A DNA stretch of 64,000 bases from Dipteris shenzhenensis (taxonomy: Eukaryota; Polypodiophyta; Polypodiopsida; Gleicheniales): the NCBI GenBank assembly GCA_047967505.1, contig CM106540.1. One strand, given 5' to 3'. Both the position numbers and the translations under genes were made by a program. Below, piece after piece: positions 12,049 to 21,214 of the stretch. Below the pieces are notes generated by a model, which saw nothing but the letters and a program-made list of their open reading frames with translations, was not told where the DNA came from and searched no databases. How positions within the stretch are numbered: the first letter of the stretch is position 1; each line of letters opens with the position of its first letter.

Positions 12049-12660
12049 ATGGCAAGAACCAAATCAACTACTGCAAGGCAAGTTGGCAAAGGACCAGGTC
12101 TTGCAGCAACAGCAGCTGGGACAGGTTCCAAGAAGTTTAGTGTGCCTCCAAAGGGAAGAGCTTCACATGGCAGGAAGGGTAAGCCAATGAGCTTGCTCAA
12201 GCAAAAGGCCAAAAGATTGAATAAGGGTGCAGGTGTGCTTAGGGAAATAAGGAGGCAACAGAAAGCCATAGGTTTTGCAATACCCAAAGCACCCTTTCAA
12301 AGACTGGTGAGAGAAATTTGTGACAGTTGGAACCTTGGGTTCAGGTGGAATAGAACTGCCATTCTTTCCTTGCAGGAAATGGAAGAGGATTACCTGGAGA
12401 AATATTTTGAGGATGCAATGCTTGTAGCAGCCCATGCTCACAGGGTGACTTTGATGGCCAAAGATTTCAACACTTTGTCCAGAGTGAGATGGAGATATGA
12501 CAAGCTGGTTCATCCTGTGGAATGGCAGGACATCAAAATGAGAGATATATTTCTAATTCCACCTACAAGGAAGGTCAAGGTTGATGAGGTAAAGGTTGTT
12601 GAGGTAACACACTCAAAGAACACCAGAGGGAAGGCTGCTTATGAGGACTCACTGAAGTAG
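12049..12660 (+). CDS. Divergent histone H3-like protein encoded by the CATTAGG element
   Basis: 203 codons starting MARTKSTTARQ, so the H3 N-terminus ART-K is kept. After a long basic tail (about residues 11-60), the H3 fold follows in order: VLREIRRQQK (63-72, alphaN), PFQRLVREI (82-90, alpha1), the alpha2 stretch ALSLQE...YFEDAM-like (about 104-123), HRVTLMAKDF (131-140, loop 2/start of alpha3). A unique tail of about 50 residues follows. The tail is longer than in canonical H3 and lacks a clear K9-S10 or K27-S28 context. TAG at 12658-12660 ends this part, but the frame continues open into the Ulp1 region. A possible upstream intron ends at TGCAG just before the ATG. The fold call is strong. 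A role in packaging, targeting or marking element DNA is inference. Confidence 0.8.
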   Translation: MARTKSTTARQVGKGPGLAATAAGTGSKKFSVPPKGRASHGRKGKPMSLLKQKAKRLNKGAGVLREIRRQQKAIGFAIPKAPFQRLVREICDSWNLGFRWNRTAILSLQEMEEDYLEKYFEDAMLVAAHAHRVTLMAKDFNTLSRVRWRYDKLVHPVEWQDIKMRDIFLIPPTRKVKVDEVKVVEVTHSKNTRGKAAYEDSLK

Positions 12661-14151
12661 CAAGTAAAAGAAACAAAATCTGTGATAGATGTGGAAACTG
12701 GAAAGAAGGAGCTACACATACATAGAAGGTTGAAGGAGCTGGGCCCTGATGTAGTTGTACATATTGAGGATGAAGTTTCAGTCAATGATTTTGATTTGAC
12801 AAAACAATGCTTAGCAGCATTGGCTAACAAGAATGAGTATTGCTCAGATACTATCATTCTTGCAATGCTCTAGTAAGTGTCTTTAAATTTTACATTTTTT
12901 GCAAGTCAATCCTCCTTGTAACTCTTTTATAACCTACCCTAATTATGTTCTGATCCTATGGAGCATGATGAGAAGCTGGCTTCATCCCTCTGTACAACAT
13001 ACAGTCCATATTGTTGATCCAGCCATTTCTTCTAGATTAAGAGATGCAAAAGAGACTCCCATGAGTATTTCCAGCTGGTTCAAACACTGCAATTTTGAAG
13101 TAATTGACATTTTGCTACTTCCATATCATAGCAGGTATGTGGGTGACTACTTCTTTTAAGATTCTTCTTTAATATTGGGAACTCTTGTAGCCTTTCATTT
13201 GCTTATGCTTTTTTCCTTATGCAGTGACCACTGGAGTTTTGTGTCTATTGACATCCAGAAGAAGCAGTGCTTTCTATTCAACTCTCTAAAAAACACACAC
13301 AGAGAGCTGAAATTGTAAGTACTGTGTGTGCTTTCTGAACTCAAAACTTCATTATTTTGATACCATACTAACTAAATTATACATATTGCAGTTGTATTAG
13401 AAGGCTATTAGATGCATTGGATCATTGTCCTCCAAATGTCTCTCTGTTGGATTCAATAGAGCCATTAAGTCTAGAGGTAAAAAGTCTATTAAATGCTATG
13501 TCTTTGAACTTATTGAATAATTTTGTTTTGTGCTGATGCTCACAGTTTCTAACATTTTTTTCTAACTGTACAGACACCACAACAAAATGATTCAAGTAGT
13601 TGTGGATGGAGGGTGCTGATCAATGCAAAATATATACTTTCAAGCTACTTTGAAAAGAAACAGCCAGATCTGGTAAGGAAAAATACTTTTCATTTAGCTT
13701 GAATATAATTCATAATGATACAAAGTGTTCTAAATTATCCTCTGCCATTGCAGATGAAAGAGGATAGCTTCAGCCCCAACTATGTACATAATTTTAGAGC
13801 TCATACAATTTTGAGGTTTTTGAGCTATGCCTCCCCCAAACCTATTGTAGCAGCTACTGTGGAGCTGGGTGAAAGCTCTAAAGTACAAGAAGGTGTCATA
13901 CACCTTGATCCCACATATGAAGCACCTGATGTTGAGGACTAGAAGCCACAGGAGCAATCACAGAGTGCTGAGGAGGAGCAGACACAGGAGCAAAGACCTG
14001 CTGCTGATGTTGAGGAGAAGGTGGAGAAGCAGCAAAGAGAGGCTTCTGGGGCAGTGGAGGAGACAGGATGGAGCACGGACAGGATGGAGCAGCAGAGAGA
14101 AGATCCTCCAGAAAATGTAGAGCAGCCTCTGGATGAAACTGTACATAAATA
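12661..14151 (+). pseudogene. Ulp1/C48-type SUMO protease-like domain, in frame with the H3-like protein
   Basis: The frame after the H3-like stop stays open to a donor at 12872/12873. Coding blocks follow up to 13134, then at 13225-13314, 13392-13476, 13574-13672 and 13754-14151, with phases that fit across the last introns. SDHWSFVSIDI supplies the catalytic His (codon 13229-13231) and TPQQNDSSSCGW the oxyanion Gln and catalytic Cys (13601-13603), the Ulp1 layout. The usual Asp after the His block is Asn here (FLFNSL). A second in-frame TAG (13940-13942) precedes a Glu/Gln-rich tail. The exon border between 12873 and about 13000 is uncertain. Ulp1 domains are known passengers of some plant Mutator-like elements (Kaonashi). 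Whether H3 and Ulp1 formed one protein is open. Confidence 0.65.
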
Positions 14152-14461
14152 GAAAATGGATGTTAGAAATATGTTCTACAGATTCAGCTAAACAATTCTG
14201 TACAAAATCTTACTTGATTGAATACAAAACCTTTCTTTATGGAGTATGTGTGATCTCAATTTTAAAATTTTCTATGTCTTTGCATTTAACTGAGCTCTCT
14301 CTTCTTCTGAGTAACTGCAAAAAAGCAATATGAATTAGAGTGGTAAATTAAACTAATAGCAATGCTTATAGAGACTAGGATAAATCAGATGGTGTACCTT
14401 TCTGTTCTTGTAGATAAATAAAAAGTCGTTTGAGATAGAACCTTCAGTCTCAAACAGAATG

Positions 14462-16345
14462 TCACTGCGTAATTGAGCTAGGGAGCAACATTCTCTTAAC
14501 GAGTACTATCCTAGTGGCAATATTGGGCCTCAGAGCTTTCTGTACTTCTGTAAAAAGCTTCGCCCTATATGCCTCTGTAACACTAGAATGTGAGTGAGGC
14601 CAATCCACCGAATTCCATGCCGGAAGGTCTTGTTTTATTAATACACCATGTGTGTTAGCTTTGTCCAGCAACTGATAAAAATGATCAGTAAAAAATATAC
14701 CCGATTGAGCTAGCTCTGTTGCACATCGACCTTGGTATTGTTGTTCTCCTATCGATCCATGCAGAACATCTATAAATCCCAGAATACAATCGATGTTTTG
14801 CCATGTCTCATACGATGAAGGATATAAATCTGAAATAAAACAACACAAGAATGTCAATAAGTTAAGAGAGAAAGCTTCATCTTAAAAATCCATACACCTC
14901 ATGAAGGGAGACGAGCATTTTCTGAGCGAAATCTTCCGAGCGTCCGAGCGAAGGAAAAAAAAAGCTTCCAACTATGCATAAATATGGCAAAAATCGATCA
15001 GAAGAAAACATAGTTTCACTTAGAAATATGCAAAGTATTATAGCTATGCCTATTTTATACAAAAATCTTTAGGTGAATCTGTAGGAATGGTGAGAGCATA
15101 ATGGGATGGCTTTTGAAGAAACCCACATGTAGAGTAGACTTCTCTATGAAAATTCCCTTATGATCCTTCTTACAACTTTTACTTAATAGGGGGTGACATT
15201 GAAAACCCTCTCTCAACCTATCTTCATGAAAGAGTTTCTTCAAATAAAACTCATTGAAGCAAGCCATCCAGGTAGTTTCGCCAGCGAAACCCCTTTGAAG
15301 CAAGTCTCCCAAGGTAGTTTCGCTGGTGAAACTACCTTGGACAGCACTTTTAAAAGTGACATAACTTTCATACCCAATGTCCAAATATAGTCATTCAACC
15401 ACTCAAATTGATCGGAACACCCCATTTGAGCACATCTATGAAGTTATATTTTGGAAAATCTTTCATATATAGTATTATATATTACATGTATTTTATGAGA
15501 GTGATATATAAGCCCAAGTTAATACTTATTTATAGTAATTTAAACTTCTTTAGAAACATGTCCATAAATATGCTATAAAAACACTAAAAAGATATTGCCA
15601 TATGATATAAATGTGTTAATAAGTAATTATATATGCATAGTATTATTACATTGAGAGTGATTATGAGGAATGTTTCTTAAAGGAGTCAACACTTTTTTAA
15701 GGTAATAACAGGGGTACAAAGGGATGTCTCTAAATAAGAAAATTATGTTGTGTAAAAATGAATGAGTGACTAGTCTGTATATTTTTATGATAAAGGGATC
15801 TAGTTCTAGTGAAAATAAAAGTGTAAAAACCATGTTTCCTAAAGAAAAACATTTTTAAAAATCTCTTGAAAAACACGCTCGGATAAACCTGCTCATAGGT
15901 TTTTGCTCGTAAAATTGACGCATCCCTCATGAAGGAAAAAACCACAATAGAAAAATATACAATTAGGCCTGTGTTGCGGAAGATTTTTTGACTAGTCTTG
16001 CAAGACAAGTTCTTTATGCATGTACACGTGCTGAATCAAAACTTCTTTCACGGATATCTTCCCTTTGGTGATTTTAAAATCTCGTACTCTTCCCTTCCAC
16101 GATGCCAAGAAAATGTTTTTTGTCTGGGGTCTTTTTCTTTTGCTAGGTTGCATGAGCACCCATGCTCCTTTCGAAACACTAAACCTTTCCCAAGTTCCTT
16201 CTGTTTTGACTGTACTTGAATTCTCTACCGACGAAATAGAAGAAGCAGGTCGACGGGGTAAGGATGTTTGGTATAATTCTGCCTTCGTAGCATTATCATC
16301 CACAGAGCGTCTTGCACAAGAACGGCCGTGGTTTTGGTTCACCAT
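14462..16345 (-). CDS. Unrecognised spliced minus-strand gene near the right end of the CATTAGG element
   Basis: The proposed first exon runs from the ATG at 16345 to about 15995 and encodes a basic protein (MVNQNHGRSCARRS..., then SKRKRPQTKNIFLASWKGR). The last exon runs from an acceptor TTTCAG at 14830 to TGA at 14462 and ends LVKRMLLPSSITQ. The middle (about 14830-15990) is A/T-rich and I could not join the exons with confidence, so these may be two genes. WKGRVRDFKI followed by a lysine-rich run hints at nucleic-acid binding, but no family is recognised. The gene converges on the H3/Ulp1 gene, leaving about 310 bp (14152-14461) in which I see nothing. Confidence 0.35.
15309..15340. repeat. 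Perfect 13-bp stem palindrome
   Basis: CCAAGGTAGTTTC, loop GCTGGT, then GAAACTACCTTGG. A half-copy (GGTAGTTTCGCCAGCGAAAC) precedes it at about 15271-15290. It lies in the A/T-rich stretch between the proposed exons of the minus-strand gene. The rest of 15400-15900 is A/T-rich with no feature I can support. Confidence 0.7.
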
Positions 16346-16804
16346 GGAGATTTTCTGAATCTGTAAGAATAGCAAAGTAATGTAACTAAGATAACAATTT
16401 GAAGTTTCAAGAAAGAGAAAGTGGGCAAACAGACAGTTGACGAGAAACATCTTACTCTACGCCAAACAGGATCAAGGGAGCAGTTTTGGAAAAGGAAGGC
16501 AGTTGCACAATGAGGCAATGGTGTAGAATGGTAGACCTTTCGCACGAAAGGCGGCACAATATTTGAAAATTCAAAGGAAGGTGGAAGCGGGAAGGATCTT
16601 GTCAGATAAAATGTCAGTTTAGATTCTATCTTCTTGTCCAAAGATCTTCTACGAATAAAAAACCAATCTCCTCATTAATGTAGCACGCTTGTACTTACAT
16701 AAAGTATTGTTTCTTTTTTCTATTTTCTCTTATTTTCGTGAATTTTCAACGTTACGTTGGCCTTCTAATGATTGGTTGAGAGCTTATTTTTCCAAACCGT
16801 AAAA

Positions 16805-16836
16805 GGCCCCAAAATGAGCTCCCTTTTTTCCTAATG
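16805..16836 (-). repeat. Right terminal inverted repeat of the CATTAGG element
   Basis: Complement of 4420-4451 with two mismatches, and identical over 32 bp to both ends of the 670-bp element. The inner 170 or so bp (16640-16804) also match the left end of that element, including CCAACGTAACGTTGAAAATT (minus strand) and ACATTAATGAGG (minus strand). The outer base after it is A and the base before the left repeat is C, so not even one base is duplicated. Confidence 0.9.
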
Positions 16837-16924
16837 ATTCCTACAACTAATCTAGGAATGGGAGCAATCCTAGTGAACTACTAATGAGCTAAACTAGGAG
16901 AACTGAGCCTATGCTCTGATACCA

Positions 16925-17248
16925 TGACAAAACATGTGTACCTCATGATCTATGGAGCACTCTAAGGTGGATGGAACCTATGCAGAAACATGATGAAGAG
17001 AGTGCTCATGACATGTACTCAAGTCAATTAGGTTCCAAGATAGATAAGCTTGGACTCATAAAGAGAATCTTGAGATAGTGCAAAGTGCTTGATTGATATT
17101 ACTTCAAATGAACCTCCATTTTATAGGTGAGGATACTTACATCCATTTGCTTGCTCACATGTGGGATATCTCCTCCATGTCATGTGGCAGCTTGCCCTTT
17201 ACTCATACCTTTGCTCTAGAAGTGCTCATGGCACCATATCTCTCAACA
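16925..17248 (-). repeat. 5' LTR of the retrotransposon
   Basis: 324 bp, near-identical to 2462-2786. The primer-binding site lies directly at its left edge (minus-strand TGGTATCAGAGCA, 16924-16912), which fixes it as the 5' LTR of a minus-strand element. CAAAG follows at 17249-17253 as target duplication. Confidence 0.92.
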
Positions 17249-17253
17249 CAAAG

Positions 17254-18396
17254 CACATTATCCATACAAGCATATAAGCAAAAGAGCATGCATCCATCTC
17301 ACCATAACCCGATCACCGTGTAAGAAAATATCCCTACAAGGTCATATAACCATAGGAGCATGGGAGCATGCAAGCATTCGATTAACCATACAAGCATAGG
17401 AGCATAAGCTTAACAGCATAAGCATATAAGCATTTCACCATAACCATAGCACCGTGTTATGCATATAAGCAAAATATCCTAACCGTACAAGGGCATAAGA
17501 GCGAGACCCATTTACAATACAAGAATAGGAGCATAAGCATATGAGCATAAGCATATAAGCAAAAGAGCATAACCGCATTAGCATAGGAGCAAAGCACATT
17601 ACCCATAAAAGCATATAAGCAAAAGGGCATGCATCCATCTCACCATAACCCGATCAGCCTGTAAGGGAATATCTCGTAAGGTCATATAACCATATGAGCA
17701 TAGGAGGATGGAGGCATTGGATTGACCATACAAGCATAGGAGCATGGAGGCATTCGATGTTGGGCATATAAGAAAAAGAGCATAACTGGACAAGGGCACA
17801 AGAGCGAGACCATTTACAATACAAGCATAGGAGCATAACCTTAAGAGCATAAGCATATAAGCATTTCTCCATAACCATAGCACTGTATTACACATATAAG
17901 CAAAAGAGCATAACCATACAAGGGCATAAGAGCGAGACACATTTACAATACAAGCATAGGAGCATAAGCATACAACCATAAGCATATAAGAAAAACAGCA
18001 TAACGCATTAGCATAGGAGCAATGCACATTACCCATACAAGCATATAAGCAAAAGAGCACGCATCCATCTCACCATAACCTGATCACCGTGTAAGAGAAT
18101 ATCCCCATAAGGTCATATAACCATACAAGCATAGGAACATGCAAGCATTCGATTAACCATATGAGCATAGGAGGATGGAGGCATTCAATGTTGGGCATAT
18201 AAGAAAGAGAGCATAACTATACAAGGGAATAAGAGCGAGACCATTTACAATACAAGCATAGGAGCATAAGCTTAAGAGCATAATCATATAAGCATTTCTC
18301 CATAACTATAGGACTGTGTTACACATATAAGCAAAAGAGCATAACCGTACAAGGGCATAAGAGCGAGACCCATTTACAAAACAAGAATAGGAGCAT
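17254..18396. repeat. CATAAGC-type minisatellite, right half
   Basis: Continuation of the array interrupted at 2461, with the same units (GGAGCATAAGC, ACAAGGGCATAAGAGCGAGA, CACCATAACCCGATCACCGT). It ends abruptly at about 18396, where the transposase-like pseudogene begins on the minus strand, so the array probably truncated that gene. Confidence 0.85.
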
Positions 18397-19740
18397 AAGC
18401 TTTTGCACTCAATTCTATTCCAAACATACACTTCAATGTCTCAAGATCTCTTGCCATGTTCCATTCAACTTTAAATGATCCGAACCCTTCAACTTGAAGC
18501 AACTTGAAGCCACCAAATGTGCTTTTCCGATTGCACACTAAAATGTTCCCTAATTTCCTTATCTTTGGCATGTCCGAGGGCTTTATTCATTAAAATAATA
18601 CTAACCCTCTCCAACTTGTGGCCTTTTACAACCTCACACTCATCCAATTTGATAACGAATACTAAATTTCCTTCACAATCTGATAGATTAAAAGATTTAC
18701 ATGATTAGAAAAGATTTCAATAAAAATTCCAGCTCTCTAACCAATATAAATTTAACCTACCCCATGCTTTCATGTTGTAAAACTCCACCATTGCAGTTTG
18801 GACCCTACGTACATCCAAAAAAACATTATTATGCTCTGTGTACTCAAAGGTTCTTGGTCCTTGCTTTGCCCCTTTGGTAGTTGGTCCTCCTTTCTTTTTG
18901 CTATTTTGGACATTTGTCTTGTTTGTGCCTTCCAACATCATGCTTTCTAAGATGTGTATAAATCCACCCAACAAATGAACAGTAGAATTTTTTTCTTTCC
19001 TTGCATTTCTAACGTATACTAGTCTCGAAAATAGAGGATTCTTAATGCCTTGACCTCGAAGTGCATTTACAAAGACATTATACATAGCAAAGTACCCTTC
19101 CGACTAATGCCAGCAGCATCACATGCATGGACAACTTCCGATGGATCTACAAGATTCTCTAAATCAGTTGCAACCTCTTGTAATATTGCATGTTGCAATG
19201 CACGCCGACGAGGGTCCTTGAGAATAGAAATGAATTTTTTCTTCTTAACTACACTCTTTATAGCACAAAGTTTGTTAGAGGAATTTCTTCCAATAACCTC
19301 CTCCATAAAATTTCTGCAGAAATCATGATAACATTAGAAAAATAAATGACTCATTTGTAAGTAATGCTTCATAATTACAAAATAGTCCAAATATACATAC
19401 CTTGTAGCTTTCACCTTGCGCTTCCTTGCTCCCACCACCATATGCCAAGCTCTCCATTGGTTGAATGGGCTTGATCCTATGCTCGTAACCTAGAGGGGTT
19501 CTTTTTATCCTTTCTAATCTCCTAGTCAATGTAGCAAGCTCTTGTTGGATACATCAAGTCTTTTTCAATAGTTTGTTCTTCTCATCTATTAATCTTGTGA
19601 TTGTCTCTTGTGACCTCTCTTTTGCCATTTCTGAGTCAGCAACTTTTTTTTGTTCTTGGGTTAGTTCTTCTTGGACGTTATGCACGGTATCTCTAAGTAT
19701 CTTTGTCTCTCCTTCCATTCTCAACAAGTGAACCTTGCAA
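18397..19740 (-). pseudogene. Decayed paralogue of the CATTAGG-element transposase
   Basis: Read on the minus strand, a coiled-coil exon (about 19740-19403) with a GTATG donor is followed by an exon from 19314. It holds SEVVHACDAAGISRKG, then after a frameshift near 19085 HNNVFLDVRR and TAMVEFYNM, then FVIKLDECEVVK, HFSVQSEKHIWWL and WNMARDLETLKCMF. Each block lines up with the gene at 4821-7556 in the same order. The C-terminal part, including the proposed catalytic Glu, is gone. No CATTAGG terminal repeat is visible near it, so it is an old fragment or a related family. It shows which residues are conserved and that CAA (Gln) stood where the other copy has TAA. Confidence 0.75.
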
Positions 19741-20443
19741 AGTGTGCTTCAGCATTGGAATGGCCGATGCATTTACAATATCCTAGTAAGCCTTGAAGAC
19801 CATCGCCTACACCAACACTCCATAAGTCGACATGCTTTTTTCCTTGTTGTTGTAATTTATCTAGTGTATCTTTGCAGGCAACCTTGTGGCCATAACATTG
19901 ATAAATTGTGGCATACTATGGTGTAACTTCGATGTGCAAGGTGCTTTTTCATGGCTCGTTGGTGCAATCTTCCAATGGAGCCATGAGAGAGAGAGTTTAA
20001 AGAATAGAATAGCATCAATGGAAACAAGTTTGGGACAATGGAAAGGTATAATAGGATCAATGGAAGCAAGTTTGGGACAAAATGATGAGAAGAAATAGGA
20101 TTTGGGTGTTACAAAGTGCTTACAATAGAAGGAGTATGAATGTGGGATTGGAAGATGATTACGGTGAGAAGGAGTAGGATTTAGATGTTGAAAAGTGATT
20201 TGGGTGCATAGGCATGGTTTGGGGGAAAGTTATGAAGAGTTTTGGGCCATTTCGGGCACTTTTGAAAAATTTCTAATTTTTGGGCTAGGGTGTATCCGCG
20301 AGATACTTTTTGGGAATGCGGACCACCTAAAGGTTATAAAGAGAGTTAACTTTTTGAGAGTGAGGGGGCCCTTCAACTGGGAGAGGGAGGTGCACTTTTG
20401 GGGACCACCAAGGACCTAGGGAGATGTACTTTTTTGTCCCCAT

Positions 20444-20818
20444 ATGGGGAAGCTTAAATGCCATGGAAGCACTATAAATGCAACAGCAACATTAAAGCAA
20501 GTTCTCGAAGACCATGCATTACCACAGCCTCATCTTCAACAAACAATGCTAGATAGACATGTCGAATGTCAACAACTTCTTCCTTTGGGAATGACAAAGA
20601 AGGTCGTCCTAGAAACTATCAATAAAACTTTACAGACAAAGACGAGAGCATGATTTCACGGTAAACCTTGTACAAAATTTGGCATAGAGATTTTTGCCAT
20701 GTCAAGACACCACCAAAGCAAAGGATGCCAAAATGTAAGACATGTGATGAATTAAAAAATGCCATTGAACATAGTAAATGTGAGCAGTAGCAAAAAAGAT
20801 ATATAAATGGTGATCAAT
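20444..20818 (+). pseudogene. 5' part of a DUF7869-type pseudogene, cut by CACTA copy A
   Basis: Frames with breaks upstream of copy A encode pieces such as LGMTKKVVLETINKTLQTKT and, in another frame, PKCKTCDELKNAIEH, the latter resembling the cysteine-containing part that precedes the DUF7869 region in related proteins. The sequence stops at AAT, the target site of copy A, and resumes at 25618. The link to the downstream half rests on that flank. The stretch 19860-20440 between this and the transposase paralogue holds only short frames with no recognised content. Confidence 0.45.
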
Positions 20819-20915
20819 CACTACTACACATAGATCCTATTGCGATGTTTAAGTACCAACGTTTAGCATGTGCGGGGTGCTAATCATCGGTATTGGAAGC
20901 GCGCCTCGTCAAGGG

Positions 20916-21052
20916 TCACTATATAGTGTCTTTAGTCAAATGTCGCTATCTAGGGACCATTGCTAAAGTCACTATATAGTGACTTTTCTCAGAATTATAA
21001 GTGTCATTATATAGCGACACTGAGATACTTTCTTATAGCGACGTTTTACAGA
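20916..21052. repeat. Family 1 subterminal motif array, copy A left end
   Basis: Several degenerate copies of the palindrome TCGCTATATAGCGA (for example GTCACTATATAGTGAC and ATTATATAGCGACA) within 140 bp. Such arrays near CACTA ends are the binding sites of TNPA-type proteins in En/Spm. Here that role is inferred. Confidence 0.8.
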
Positions 21053-21214
21053 GTGTTTTTTTCTCATATCGACCTTAAAAGTTAGTTTTCTCCAATGGCA
21101 AATTTTTTTAAATTTTCATACATGTTTGAACTTTTGAGAGAATAAAAGTACGAGAGCATGTACATCAAGCCTTTGAAGCTCATATATTCATGTCAAGGTT
21201 TGAGATGAAAAAAA

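Larger units (their letters stand above)
4420..16836. mobile_element. 12.4-kb CATTAGG DNA element with transposase-like, H3-like and Ulp1-like genes
   Basis: The ends are 32-bp inverted repeats (4420-4451 and 16805-16836) that differ at two positions. The right one reads CATTAGGAAAAAAGGGAGCT and then CATTTTGGGGCC. Inside lie a spliced transposase-like gene (+), an unknown gene (-), a histone H3-like/Ulp1 gene (+) and a second unknown gene (-). The subterminal ends match those of a 670-bp element at 43369-44038 over well beyond the repeats, so the pair define one family with a long and a short form. The flanks (CCTAAGGC / ATTCCTAC) show no target duplication. I cannot place it in a named superfamily. 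Confidence 0.82.
2462..17248 (-). mobile_element. Non-autonomous LTR retrotransposon (copia-like priming), with a nested 12.4-kb insertion
   Basis: Two nearly identical LTRs of about 325 bp (2462-2786 and 16925-17248) read TGTTGAGAG...TTTTGTCA on the minus strand. The primer site TGGTATCAGAGCA (minus strand, 16924-16912) abuts the right LTR and matches initiator tRNA-Met, as in many copia elements. The purine-rich tract AAGGGGAGG (minus strand) abuts the left LTR. A 5-bp target duplication CAAAG flanks it at 2457-2461 and 17249-17253. Without the nested element the internal region is only about 1.7 kb and shows no gag, integrase or reverse transcriptase, so it depended on a partner for movement. 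Confidence 0.93.

Noticed and set aside
12049-12660. Host histone H3 or CENH3 gene
   Set aside because: Its tail and C-terminus are unlike canonical H3, it continues in frame toward Ulp1 and lies inside a TIR-bounded element. A distant CENH3 origin is not excluded.
5945-13942. TAA and TAG at former Gln positions suggesting a changed genetic code
   Set aside because: TGA stops also occur, sister copies have CAA at the same positions, and intact genes end in normal stops. Mutation explains it better.
4420-16836. Helitron or Polinton-type element
   Set aside because: There is no Rep/helicase, hairpin-CTRR end, DNA polymerase B or capsid-like gene, and clear terminal inverted repeats are present.
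4408-16846. TTCCTA near both ends of the 12.4-kb element as target duplication
   Set aside because: It lies 4 bp from one terminus and 1 bp from the other, and the short relative demonstrably has none. AACTAATCTAGGA on both sides is a repeat of the host LTR element.
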